Assembly: GCA_964542765.1 (NCBI GenBank)
Contig: CAZIVO010000014.1
Span: 1-46,751, forward strand
From: CAZIVO01 sp964542765
GTDB lineage: Bacteria > Planctomycetota > UBA1135 > UBA2386
Direction: 5' to 3'
Length of the DNA stretch: 46,751 nt
Both the position numbers and the translations under genes were made by a program. The notes under the pieces were generated by a model. That model was not told the origin of the DNA. It did not search any database and worked only from the letters and a program-made list of their open reading frames with translations. Below are positions 17,038 through 25,604 of the stretch, piece by piece. The first letter of the stretch is position 1. Each line of letters begins with the position of its first letter.

Positions 17038-18597
17038 CTACCGGATCAGGGTGTGCATCCATACCTCTTCGATCCGAACTCTCGTTCTCGTCCTGGGGTC
17101 GTAGAACTCTTTTTCGAGATCAGGAATCCTGCGTTGCTCGAAAGCGCTCAGGTATTCATGGAGTTCCGGCGGAATTCCATACTCGGGGGCTTGCCTCACG
17201 ACGGCGTCCGAAACCTTCACCCGCAGGTAATAGATACCCTCCTTCTTCTCCGTTTCGGGCTTCAGATTCTTCTTCAGCCTTACCTGCCGCGCATTCTCGA
17301 TGACTTCTGGATCGATCACCTGCGGTGCGAGCACGAACGGGCTGGTGACATAGAACGGATAAAGGACCGGGAAATTCGTTGCGATGAGATGATCGCGGCC
17401 AGTCTCATCCCTCACGCTCTTCGATGCGTATTGGCCAATCTCTGCCAGAACCGGCGTGCGGGACTGCCGCAAGTAATCAAAACTGGTAAACCAACAAACG
17501 CAGGTGCTGAGGACCAGCAATGCCCCTATGGCGACCCGAAATCTCCGGTCAGTGAGTTGGCTCCCGGCCGCCACCGAAGCCGCCAGCAAGGGGGTGCAAT
17601 AGCCCCAAAAATGCACATGATCGAGCGCGTGGTGCGGGAAGATCGCCGGATGAAGCCCGGCGACACAGAGCAAGGCCAGGAAAAGCCGCACGGACACGTA
17701 AGCAAACAAACCTGCCAGCATGAGACCGCCACCCAGAAGCAACTCGGTATTGGCCTGCGCTGCGGTCTGAGCTCCTCTCACCAGGAATTCCGACAAGGGA
17801 GGACGCGTCAAGATGAACTTCTCGACGATCGAGGCGACATCTTCATTGGGCGAAGAGGCACCCAGAATCTCATTGGAAAGGGCCCAGTCCTTCCACAGGA
17901 AGAACAGTCCGAGGGAGAGCGAGCTGGCCAGAGCAGCCGGCAAGAGCCGGCCCACCATTCGCCACAACGACCGATCCCAAGCAAGGGGAACAAGGCCGAC
18001 ACAGAAATAGAGGAAGGCCCAGTCCATCCAGGGCCCCACCAGGCAGATCGCCACCTGTGCCAGATGCAAGCGCTGCCGCCGCCGCCCGGATGCCTGGTTG
18101 CACATCTGCGTCAAGAGCAGCAGGAGGAGCCCCAACGGCAGTACCACCGGCTCCAGCGATGCCTGCAGCCAGAAGGTGAAGCTCGGCGAGCCGAGGACAC
18201 AGAAAGCAGCACCAAAGGCCCACCACAAGCCAAACGACCTCCGTAAAAGGAGGAAGAAGATGACGCTCGCAGCTGTGACTCCGAGCGCCGTCGGTAACCG
18301 CGCTGCCATTTCATCTCCCCCGAGAAGCCACATGGTCCAGGCCAGCCCGGGAGGATGGTTGAAGTAGGGCGTGCTGAGATCCGGGCCATGGGCCAGTTGC
18401 GGCGTGAGCATCATCCCGCTCAGATCAAAGAAGCCAAAAGCCTCCCAGTTCCGCAGGAACGAGCCAAAATAAGCTCCCGCATTGATCTCGCCGGCATGCA
18501 AGGGGTCGGCCAGATGGGGCAGATGGAAGGCCAACCCGATAACGGTGAGGGCAAGACAGAGCAGAGCCACGCCCCGATCACTCTTACCCAAACCCAT
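17038..18597 (-). CDS. Integral-membrane glycosyltransferase (PMT/ArnT-like, GT-C type)
   Basis: 519 residues from the ATG at 18597; a TTG at 18651 would add 18 residues that look unlike a membrane-protein start. There are about ten hydrophobic helices. The first loop contains an acidic residue (HAGEINAGAYFG) and a following YFNHPPGLAW segment, the layout of polyprenyl-phosphate-sugar-dependent mannosyl/arabinosyl transferases (PMT_2/ArnT families). These transfer a sugar from a lipid carrier to protein or lipid outside the cytoplasmic membrane. The substrate is unknown. It follows rpsT on the same strand and is convergent with the toroid gene. Confidence 0.65.
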   Translation of the reverse strand: MGLGKSDRGVALLCLALTVIGLAFHLPHLADPLHAGEINAGAYFGSFLRNWEAFGFFDLSGMMLTPQLAHGPDLSTPYFNHPPGLAWTMWLLGGDEMAARLPTALGVTAASVIFFLLLRRSFGLWWAFGAAFCVLGSPSFTFWLQASLEPVVLPLGLLLLLLTQMCNQASGRRRQRLHLAQVAICLVGPWMDWAFLYFCVGLVPLAWDRSLWRMVGRLLPAALASSLSLGLFFLWKDWALSNEILGASSPNEDVASIVEKFILTRPPLSEFLVRGAQTAAQANTELLLGGGLMLAGLFAYVSVRLFLALLCVAGLHPAIFPHHALDHVHFWGYCTPLLAASVAAGSQLTDRRFRVAIGALLVLSTCVCWFTSFDYLRQSRTPVLAEIGQYASKSVRDETGRDHLIATNFPVLYPFYVTSPFVLAPQVIDPEVIENARQVRLKKNLKPETEKKEGIYYLRVKVSDAVVRQAPEYGIPPELHEYLSAFEQRRIPDLEKEFYDPRTRTRVRIEEVWMHTLIR

Positions 18598-18663
18598 ACC
18601 CGGCAGAGTATCCGTTGCCCCCACCCCCGACAACTCAAGGGGCAAAGGCAATAAGCAAAGCCG

Positions 18664-18933
18664 TCAGCTCGCAGCCATGGAAGCCACAGCGCGAGCCACC
18701 TGGCTCTTCTTCCTGGCAGCTGCGTTCCGGTGGATAACGTGAGCCTTGGCGGCCTTGTCTATACGGGAGAGAGTCCCGGGTAGAGCCTGAGAAACCGCGG
18801 CGGCATCGCCGGCGGCAACAGCCGAAAACAGTTTCTTGATCTCGGTCTTCATCGCGGATGTCGTGGCCTTGTTGCGTTGACGACGCTTGCCATCCTGGCG
18901 GATCCGCTTCTTTGCCTGCTTGCTATGAGCCAT
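18664..18933 (-). CDS. rpsT: Small ribosomal subunit protein bS20
   Basis: 89 residues starting at the ATG at 18933. The very basic N-terminus (MAHSKQAKKRIRQDGKRRQRNK) and the following helix (ATTSAMKTEIKKL) are typical of S20, which binds 16S rRNA in the 30S body. The C-terminal part (IDKAAKAHVIHRNAAARKKSQVA) is the conserved second and third helix. The length is normal. It starts 13 bases after the end of the TPR gene and may share its transcript. No clear Shine-Dalgarno sequence is present. Confidence 0.95.
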   Translation of the reverse strand: MAHSKQAKKRIRQDGKRRQRNKATTSAMKTEIKKLFSAVAAGDAAAVSQALPGTLSRIDKAAKAHVIHRNAAARKKSQVARAVASMAAS

Positions 18934-18946
18934 ATTCGATTCAGTT

Positions 18947-20287
18947 CTATGACGATGATTTGAGTTGTTCAATCTTACCGGCCACATCCTTGTAACCGAT
19001 ATCCTGTTCGATGATGCGTGAGAAGTAGTCCAGTGCCTGATCGGTATCGCCCGCGTCCTCGGCGAGCCCGCCCATATCGTAGAGAATGTCCTTGGAGGCC
19101 TCTCCGTGGCCCACAGAGGCCTCCAGAGCCTTTTCCAGCTGGCCGAGAGCGAGGTCGGTAAGGCCCTTCTCGCGGAAGGCCTTGCCGAGCATGTGCAGGG
19201 CAGAAACCTTCTTGCGGGGGTCCTTGACGGCCTGCTGGAGCTCCGCGATCGCCGCATCGATCTCCCCCAGGCTGAGCAGGGTCGCGCCCAGTTCGAAACG
19301 CAGGCCGAGGTCCGTCGGATGGTGCTTGACCCGCCGGCGGTATTCCCCAAGGCGCATCTCGGTGAGAGCCTTCTCCGCCCTCTGTGCCGCACCCTCATCA
19401 CCACGAGCATGCGCATCCCGGACTCGCCCCTCTTGCTGACGTAATCGAAGATCACCAGACTTGTCCGCGAGATCCGAATCATGGGGGGCAAGTTCCGTGG
19501 CCCGCTCGAAGCAGTCGAGAGCTCCCACCAGGTCTCCAGCCATCTCCCGAAGTTCTGCCGTCCTCACCAGAAGCCGAAGATCCTCGGGATTCTCGGCGAT
19601 CTTCTCCTCGAGACCGGCCATCTCCGCATCGATCTCTTCACGCGACAGTTGCAAGCGGTGCGAGCGCTCGAGGCGCTGCTGCTCCTCGACATCCTTGATC
19701 AGATCTCGGGAACTCTCCGCCGTCTCGATTCCCGTCTTGCGCAGCGCACCCTCGGCAGCAAGGTTCTTACGGCCTTTGAGGGACTCCTGATCGCGAGGAT
19801 CAATCTTCAAAACCTGCTCGTAGAGTCTCATCGCTTCATCGAACTCGCCGGTCTCGTGCAAGAGCAGGGCCGCTTCGCGAGACGCTTCGAGACACCGCGG
19901 CTGGTGCTCGGCAAAGGCGCGGTACACGGCGAGAGCCGAGCTCTTGAAGCCGGCACGCTTGAGAGCTCCGGCAAGCTTCATGTTGACAGATTGACTGAGC
20001 GGATCGAGGCTCAGATAACGCTCATAAGCCTTGGCCATCGCCGCATGCTTGCCAAAGATCTTGCTGATGGAGGCTGCCAGGAGATGGATGCCACCACCGA
20101 TCATCGCAAACAGCTTCGAAGGAGGCTTCGCCTCGGCTTTCTTGAACAAGGCCGAGCGTAAACCAGCCCGCGCCTCGCCACTGTCAGGCTGAAGTCCGAG
20201 GAGCTGGCCATAGAGCTTGATCGCAAAGGGATAATTGCGACGCTTGACCGCCTCTGCGGCTTTCTCGAGGTGTTTGCTCAGGTCCAT
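18947..20287 (-). CDS. Tetratricopeptide-repeat protein
   Basis: 446 residues. TPR-like helix pairs are visible at the N-terminus (about 10-50 and 90-175, for example ASREAALLLHETGEFDEAMRLYEQVLKIDPRDQESLKGRKNL). More occur in the C-terminal half (about 240-275 and 315-440). Between them is a charged, probably coiled-coil region (about 190-240). There is no signal peptide; a short hydrophobic stretch near residue 65-75 is not a convincing membrane helix. TPR proteins are scaffolds for protein complexes, and the partner here is unknown. It sits upstream of rpsT and divergent from def. Confidence 0.8.
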   Translation of the reverse strand: MDLSKHLEKAAEAVKRRNYPFAIKLYGQLLGLQPDSGEARAGLRSALFKKAEAKPPSKLFAMIGGGIHLLAASISKIFGKHAAMAKAYERYLSLDPLSQSVNMKLAGALKRAGFKSSALAVYRAFAEHQPRCLEASREAALLLHETGEFDEAMRLYEQVLKIDPRDQESLKGRKNLAAEGALRKTGIETAESSRDLIKDVEEQQRLERSHRLQLSREEIDAEMAGLEEKIAENPEDLRLLVRTAELREMAGDLVGALDCFERATELAPHDSDLADKSGDLRLRQQEGRVRDAHARGDEGAAQRAEKALTEMRLGEYRRRVKHHPTDLGLRFELGATLLSLGEIDAAIAELQQAVKDPRKKVSALHMLGKAFREKGLTDLALGQLEKALEASVGHGEASKDILYDMGGLAEDAGDTDQALDYFSRIIEQDIGYKDVAGKIEQLKSSS

Positions 20288-20492
20288 CTGGTTGCATTCG
20301 TCGGCCGATATCGCAAGGAAATCGAGCCGGGCCTTGGCCCATGGGAACGCGCGGGGGCGGGGACTTTACCGATGCCCCGGTTAAGCTGCAACGCCCATCC
20401 AAGCACAGCGGCCTTGTCTCGACAGATTCCAGACCGATGATGGGGCCATCTGAACCTTCTACCCGGTCAGGGTCCATCCCCCCATCGCCACC

Positions 20493-20999
20493 ATGGAGAT
20501 TGTCAAATACCCACACCCCTCGCTCCGACGCGGCGGCCAACCCGTTGAAGCCTTCGATGAAAACCTCAGAGAGACCGCCGCCGAGATGCTCGAACGCATG
20601 TATCTGGACGCCGGGGTCGGGCTAGCCGCTCCTCAAGTAGACCTACCGCTCAACCTTCTGGTTCTCAATCCGACCGGAGACTCGGCGCAGGCAGATCAGG
20701 AAATGACCCTGGTCAACCCGAACATCCTCTCCCGCAAAGAGCTCGAATGGGGCGATGAGGGTTGCCTCTCCTTCCCTGGCCTCTACGTGGAAGTCGAGCG
20801 CCACCGCGAAATCCGGATTTCCTACCAGGATCTAGACGGTGCCGAGCAGGAGGCTTCCTTCGAGAATTTCTTGGCGCGGGTGATCCAGCACGAAATGGAT
20901 CACCTCCAAGGCAAAACACTGGTGGACCGGATGAGTCCTGCCGATCGCATCCGAGCCAAGTCCCGCCTGCTCGAACTCGAGCAAGCAGCAAAGGAGTAA
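20493..20999 (+). CDS. def: Peptide deformylase
   Basis: 168 residues, normal length. It removes the formyl group from the initiator methionine. All three family motifs are present: GVGLAAPQ (41-48), EGCLSFPG (89-96, Cys is a metal ligand) and HEMDH (133-137, two His ligands and the catalytic Glu). The ATG at 20493 gives the usual start MEIVKYPHPSLR. It is 9 bases upstream of ribF, so the two are probably one transcript. Confidence 0.97.
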   Translation: MEIVKYPHPSLRRGGQPVEAFDENLRETAAEMLERMYLDAGVGLAAPQVDLPLNLLVLNPTGDSAQADQEMTLVNPNILSRKELEWGDEGCLSFPGLYVEVERHREIRISYQDLDGAEQEASFENFLARVIQHEMDHLQGKTLVDRMSPADRIRAKSRLLELEQAAKE

Positions 21000-21008
21000 G
21001 GGCCAATC

Positions 21009-21968
21009 ATGCATATCATCGAAGGGCTCGAAACCCTCGATGCAATCGACCTGGAGCACCAATACGGTGATGGGTTGGAGAGCAGGTCAGCGGTCTGTGT
21101 CGGCGTCTTTGACGGTGTACATCTGGGCCATCTGAGATTGATCCGTGAACTGGTCGAACTGGGTTCGCAGCAGCAAGCTGTGCCTGCCGTGGTGACCTTT
21201 CGAGAGCATCCCGATCAGCTCTTGCGCGGCAAGGCGCCGCCTCTTCTGGTCAGCATCGAACATCGGCTGAGGCTATTGCGACGCGCCGGGGTCGGGCGTG
21301 TGCTGCTTCTCGATTTCGACGCCGATATCCGCGACCTGTCGGCGCGACAGTTTGCCGAGCGAGTGCTGGCGCGCGGTCTCCGAACACGCGGGCTGCTTCT
21401 GGGCTATGACTCGGCACTCGGAAAAGACAGGCAAGGCAACGCTGCATCCTTCGAGGAGTTGGGGAAGGAACTCGGCTTCCTCGTCCGTGAAGCCGACAAG
21501 CTCGCAGTCGATGATGTCCCTATTTCCTCCTCGATGATCCGGAAAGCCATCCAGGAAGGGGATCTCGCCCGGGCTCACCGCCTCCTCGGCCGTTGGCCAT
21601 CAGCATTTGGAATCGTCATCGAAGGCGACCACCGAGGCGCAGCGATGGGTTATCCCACCGCAAATCTGGAGCCGCAAAGTTCGGTCATGCCCCCGCAAGG
21701 GGTCTATGCCGTGGATGTCCTCCATGACGGCGAACTCCATCCCGGAGTCGCCAATCTCGGCACGCGGCCGACCTTCGGGGACGGAGAAGACCGTTCTCCA
21801 CTGCTGGAAGTGCATCTCCTCGATTACAACGAAAACCTCTACGACGCCACGCTGGAGATCTATTACCGGGCCTTCCTGCGCGCGGAGCGACCCTTCGCGA
21901 CGGCGGAACACCTGCGCGCACAGATCTCCGAGGATGTGCAGCACGCACGCGAACTCTTGATGGCTTGA
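21009..21968 (+). CDS. ribF: Bifunctional riboflavin kinase/FAD synthetase
   Basis: 319 residues, as expected. The N-terminal FAD synthetase domain has the nucleotidyltransferase motif GVFDGVHLGH (about 32-41) and a second motif with ISSSMIRKAI. The C-terminal riboflavin kinase domain (about 195-318) has GYPTANLE, GVYAV, NLGTRPTF and the LEVHLLD strand. The enzyme converts riboflavin to FMN and then FAD. It lies between def and tRNA-Phe. Confidence 0.97.
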   Translation: MHIIEGLETLDAIDLEHQYGDGLESRSAVCVGVFDGVHLGHLRLIRELVELGSQQQAVPAVVTFREHPDQLLRGKAPPLLVSIEHRLRLLRRAGVGRVLLLDFDADIRDLSARQFAERVLARGLRTRGLLLGYDSALGKDRQGNAASFEELGKELGFLVREADKLAVDDVPISSSMIRKAIQEGDLARAHRLLGRWPSAFGIVIEGDHRGAAMGYPTANLEPQSSVMPPQGVYAVDVLHDGELHPGVANLGTRPTFGDGEDRSPLLEVHLLDYNENLYDATLEIYYRAFLRAERPFATAEHLRAQISEDVQHARELLMA

Positions 21969-22012
21969 TCCGCAGGCCCGGGTAGCCTAGTTTTCGCGCC
22001 CTGCGATACGGC

Positions 22013-22088
22013 GGGCAGGTAGCTCAGTTGGTAGAGCACAGCACTGAAAATGCTGGGGTCGGCGGTTCAAATCCGCCCCTGCCCACCA
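22013..22088 (+). tRNA. tRNA-Phe (anticodon GAA), CCA encoded
   Basis: Full cloverleaf. The 7-bp acceptor stem pairs GGGCAGG with CCTGCCC. The D arm is GCTC/GAGC. The anticodon stem pairs CAGCA with TGCTG around the loop CTGAAAA (anticodon GAA at 22046-22048). The T arm pairs GGCGG with CCGCC around TTCAAAT. The discriminator base is A and CCA is encoded (22086-22088). The convergent cytochrome gene ends 9 bases later. Confidence 0.98.
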
Positions 22089-22096
22089 TCTCGATC

Positions 22097-24871
22097 TCAA
22101 CGGCTGAAGCGGATCTCCAGCCCCTGCGAGGCTGCGAAGCCGCGCGAGCCACAACTCGAAACCGAAATCAGCTGCGCGAATACGGACTTGCCGAGCCATC
22201 TGGTCTTGTTCCGGATCGGCACCGAGAGGACCGCAACGCCGCGAGCATCGACCGGCACCGGCAGAGGACCGATGCCGATATCGGCGAGGACGCGGATGCC
22301 CAGAACCTGCGCGTCCAACTTACGCGCGCCGATCACGATGAAGGCGCTCGGGTCGACTTCGTGGGCAACGAGGGCAAACCGATCGTTACCGATCGTCGGA
22401 TCTGAACTCGCGGTCAGCATGATCGGTCCCCGGCAGCCGGGGCTACCTGCGCCGTAGGGAGTCAACCCCTCCTGCGCATCGGGCGTGCTATCGAGGTCGC
22501 GGTCGCGACCGATACGCGGCCCCGAACCCGGCGGCACTCCGAGCAACGTGATGGTGCCTTTTCGCGTGAGAATCTGCGTGCGAAGTTCGGCCACAGACCA
22601 TGGTCCTTCATCAAGGCGATCGGTCACGAAACGGCCGGACGAAGAGATGTATTCGAGACCTATCGTGCGACAAGCGATCATGCCATGGCCAACGAGATCA
22701 CAGTTGCCCTTCGAAACCTCGCCGATCATCAAGCTCAGATAGGCGAGTGTCTCGGGCGAGCCGGTGTTGGTCAGATCAATCGTCAGACTATGTCCAACTG
22801 CCGGTGCCGTGCCCGTGTCGAAGGCTTCGCAAAAAGCCTCCACCGCAAGTCGGTCAGGGACACTCCTCGCCAAGGAACGAAAGACAGGAAGGGCGAGGAA
22901 CTGGAAAATGTCATCCATGTGGCCGTCGTGCTCCAGGCCGAAGCCCGACGTACGCCCCTGAGCTTGCTTGCGCCTGCCCGTGCGCTTGTACATGTTGCGC
23001 AATTGCGGAGTTTTGAAATCCTGAGACCCACTCAGAGACCGATTCCCGATGATCCTGCCATCGGTACCCTTGTCGATGGAGTGACAGCTACTGCAACGAG
23101 GAAAGCCCGTGCCATTGGTGTACAGCTGGAAACCCTCGGCTGCGCTGGTTCCCGGTGGACTGCTCGAGTAAGTGCGATCGAGCAACTGCTTCGGGTTCGG
23201 CGGATAGGTGATCGAATCGATGAACGTCTTGTAGTCGTCCATATCACGAGTCGGCAATTCTTGACCGCCGAAGAGCTTGTCGAAGACTTCATTGAAGTCT
23301 TCGAAGCTCGCCTTGTCGCCGCGCCAGTGCAGCGGACCGGTTCCCGGCAGACCCTTGAACGTCTGGGTCGTCATCGGCCCCTTCATCGGATGAAGGTTGA
23401 AGACCCGATTACCCTGGCGAACGCGAGTCATTTCACCACCGGGATCGCCGAGGTCCCAGGCAAGCCCGTCGATGTCACCATCGACATGACACGCAGCGCA
23501 CGCGCCAGTGCCATTCCCGGAGAGCTTGGCGTCATAGAGAAAGCCCCGGCCGGTCTTGATCGCCGGCGGCGTCGGGTCGAACGCCGCAGGAATCTCCACG
23601 ATCAGTTTGCGTGTTCCTGTGTTGATCACGCTGATGCTGTTGGCGATACGATTCATCACGTACAGCCGGGATGCGCTCGGATGATGCGCAAGCCCGCGTG
23701 GCCCCCGCTTGCTGCGTGGGTCGACCTGCGAACTGCCTATCTCGATGCGATCGACGATCTTCCCCTGGGCGTCGAGCACGCCAATCCGGTCGGTGCCGAA
23801 GGCCGCCACGTAGAGCCTGCTGCCACTCGGATCGAATACCAGGTCGGTCGGCAGAGCCAGGGCGATCGCAACCGCCGGCGGATTCGGCAAGGTCTTGTAA
23901 TCGATGCTCGGATTGAGGTCGAAGGGTGTCACCTCATGGTTGCCGGCAATGCGCGTCACCCGGCTGTCAATAAAATGACCCCGGAGGTTCGGTTCAAAGC
24001 GCACGAGGTTGAGCGCCTCGGTATTGGCAACCCACAATTCCTTCGAATTCGGTCGCCGGCAGACGTTCAGCAAGGTCGTGCCGAGGCCGGTGTGGTTGCG
24101 GGTGATGCTCAGCGTGCGCGAATCGATCTCGACCAGATCGTGATCGGGAAGGTCGATCTGGATGCGCGACTTCCATTTAGGATCTTCACTGCCAACGATC
24201 AAGCTGACCGCCGGAGGTGGCGGCAACTGCGAGTTGGTAGGCGGTGGCTGCGGTGGCGCGATGCTTTCCGGCACGATCGTCGTCTTGTTGCCCGAGCGAC
24301 TGACCAGCACCCAAACCTTCGAACCGTCAGCGCTGGCGAGCAAGCTGCGCGGCTCATCGCCAAAGATCGCAATGCGCTTCTGCTCGGCATACGTGAGGGG
24401 GTCGAAAACACGAACCTCGCGATCCGTCATCACCGAGATGAAAGCGCGACCATTGGCGAAGGCAACATCGGCCGGTTCATCGACAACGCGAATCGTCGCA
24501 GTCACCACGCCGTGTGGGATCGACACAACGCTGACCGAGTCCGACAGGTGATTGACAACCCAGACCTCGTCGGTGGTTCGTTCGCGAACACTGATCGGTT
24601 CGAGACCGACCCGGATCTCTTGCAGAAGAATGGGGCGCGAAGGGTCAGCAAGCGAATAGACCGACAGCCTATTGTCGGGTGTGTTGACTGCGTAGAGCCG
24701 CAGTCCGTCGGCCGAAACCTCGATCGGGTGGACCTGCGGGCTCTCGTAATTGACAAAGCTCGACTGCGCTACCACCGATGTGGCAAGCAGCAAGACAGCG
24801 GAGAAGGCGGCCGGCAATGCAACCGATCCCGGCCTCGCGACAAGATAACGAAGGGCGGAGCGCATGAGCAT
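22097..24871 (-). CDS. Secreted beta-propeller and dihaem cytochrome-like protein
   Basis: 924 residues from the ATG at 24871, which has AGGA five bases upstream; an upstream ATG at 24946 would precede the signal peptide by 25 residues. The signal peptide (about 1-38, ending VVAQ) is followed by a YVTN-type beta-propeller (about 40-430, with repeated strands such as HPIEVSADGLRLYAVN and VFDPSGSRLYVAAFG). Next is a cytochrome-like part with two CXXCH haem-binding motifs (Cys458-His462 and Cys593-His597). It ends with the YGAGSPGC...GLEIRF domain (about 805-924) shared with two other proteins here. Propeller plus c-type haem domains are common in planctomycete exported proteins and in MauG-like peroxidases. 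The substrate is unknown. Confidence 0.75.
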   Translation of the reverse strand: MLMRSALRYLVARPGSVALPAAFSAVLLLATSVVAQSSFVNYESPQVHPIEVSADGLRLYAVNTPDNRLSVYSLADPSRPILLQEIRVGLEPISVRERTTDEVWVVNHLSDSVSVVSIPHGVVTATIRVVDEPADVAFANGRAFISVMTDREVRVFDPLTYAEQKRIAIFGDEPRSLLASADGSKVWVLVSRSGNKTTIVPESIAPPQPPPTNSQLPPPPAVSLIVGSEDPKWKSRIQIDLPDHDLVEIDSRTLSITRNHTGLGTTLLNVCRRPNSKELWVANTEALNLVRFEPNLRGHFIDSRVTRIAGNHEVTPFDLNPSIDYKTLPNPPAVAIALALPTDLVFDPSGSRLYVAAFGTDRIGVLDAQGKIVDRIEIGSSQVDPRSKRGPRGLAHHPSASRLYVMNRIANSISVINTGTRKLIVEIPAAFDPTPPAIKTGRGFLYDAKLSGNGTGACAACHVDGDIDGLAWDLGDPGGEMTRVRQGNRVFNLHPMKGPMTTQTFKGLPGTGPLHWRGDKASFEDFNEVFDKLFGGQELPTRDMDDYKTFIDSITYPPNPKQLLDRTYSSSPPGTSAAEGFQLYTNGTGFPRCSSCHSIDKGTDGRIIGNRSLSGSQDFKTPQLRNMYKRTGRRKQAQGRTSGFGLEHDGHMDDIFQFLALPVFRSLARSVPDRLAVEAFCEAFDTGTAPAVGHSLTIDLTNTGSPETLAYLSLMIGEVSKGNCDLVGHGMIACRTIGLEYISSSGRFVTDRLDEGPWSVAELRTQILTRKGTITLLGVPPGSGPRIGRDRDLDSTPDAQEGLTPYGAGSPGCRGPIMLTASSDPTIGNDRFALVAHEVDPSAFIVIGARKLDAQVLGIRVLADIGIGPLPVPVDARGVAVLSVPIRNKTRWLGKSVFAQLISVSSCGSRGFAASQGLEIRFSR

Positions 24872-25070
24872 GGAGGTCCTGGCGTGCTTATCTGGGCAAC
24901 TGACCCTCAAGATAGTCGATACAGACCATCTCTGGGCCGCAGTCACAAAAATTAGTGCCGGCGAAAGCTCCTGAAGGAGGGTCTTTTTGCCAGATGGATT
25001 TTGCTGCGCACCTTCATCGGTTCAGGTTTTCCACCGAATCTGCACCCCCGCCCCACCAACGGACCGGGAC

Positions 25071-25079
25071 TGCTAAGAT
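25071..25079 (+). promoter_or_regulatory. Possible extended -10 promoter upstream of the M64 gene pair
   Basis: TGCTAAGAT matches the extended -10 form (TG-n-TATAAT). No -35 is evident. Transcription would start near 25086, about 48 bases before the ATG at 25134. Confidence 0.3.
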
Positions 25080-25133
25080 CAAGTCAGCCGCAAAGACAGG
25101 TTTCTGCAACCATCTCGAAACCGGAGCCCGCAC

Positions 25134-25604
25134 ATGCAGACCATCCCCGCTCTCCTCCTCGCCTCCTTGGCCTTGGGCCTCGCTCAAGATCCCGTTGCGA
25201 AACCTACCGAACCGGCAGGTACCTGGATCTTGCAGATCGAAGGGAATGCAACCACGCTCCGGGTCACCGGCGCCAGCCTCAAGCCCTTTTCCTATCGCCC
25301 CAAGCGAGGTTTGAACTCGGACTTTTCTCTGCGTCTTTTCGATGCCAAAGGGAGCCTTCTCAAAACCATCCCTCTCGACCTCACAGACTACTGCATGAAG
25401 CCCGAACATCGGGAACAAGGGCCTCATGTTCGTGGTGATGTCATCGTCGAGCACAAGGTCGCATGCACGGTCAAGATTCCCGCGCGCAGTGACATCGCCG
25501 AGATCCGGATCGAAAAACGCATCGAGGGCGAGCCCCCCGTGCTGCTGGGCAAGACAGATCGAACAGCCCTGCTCGCCTTGACAAACAAGAAGGAGGTGCG
25601 GTGA
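25134..25604 (+). CDS. Small secreted protein coupled to the M64 peptidase
   Basis: 156 residues with a signal peptide (MQTIPALLLASLALGLAQ) and GGAG eight bases before the ATG. The mature part looks all-beta (TWILQIEGNATTLRVTG, FSLRLFDAKGSLLKTIP, TVKIPARSDIAEIRIEKR). This strand pattern recalls the N-terminal domain found fused to many M64 (IgA-type) peptidases, which here is missing from the downstream enzyme. That link is inference. The stop codon overlaps the downstream ATG by one base (TGATG), so the two products are probably made together. Confidence 0.6.
   Translation: MQTIPALLLASLALGLAQDPVAKPTEPAGTWILQIEGNATTLRVTGASLKPFSYRPKRGLNSDFSLRLFDAKGSLLKTIPLDLTDYCMKPEHREQGPHVRGDVIVEHKVACTVKIPARSDIAEIRIEKRIEGEPPVLLGKTDRTALLALTNKKEVR

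Noticed and set aside
17053..18246. A 397-codon plus-strand frame over the glycosyltransferase gene
   Set aside because: The product is Gln/Arg/Glu-rich without features, while the minus strand encodes a clear multi-helix membrane protein.
18934..19491. An N-terminal extension of rpsT in the same frame
   Set aside because: The sequence overlaps the TPR gene in another frame and has no similarity to S20; the conserved S20 start MAHSK lies at 18933.
19481..20161. A 226-codon plus-strand frame antisense to the TPR gene
   Set aside because: It is a shadow of a GC-rich coding region; TPR repeats are clear on the minus strand.
22685..24955. A 756-codon open frame on the plus strand, antisense to the propeller/cytochrome gene
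   Set aside because: Its translation has no signal peptide, no recognisable domain and a composition rich in Arg, Asp, Ile and Val as expected of a reverse frame. The minus-strand reading has a signal peptide, propeller repeats, CXXCH motifs and a shared domain.
24968..24988. Short stem (CTCC-TGAA-GGAG) followed by T-run
   Set aside because: The 4-bp stem is too weak for a terminator and it lies in a divergent gap where no transcript needs to end.
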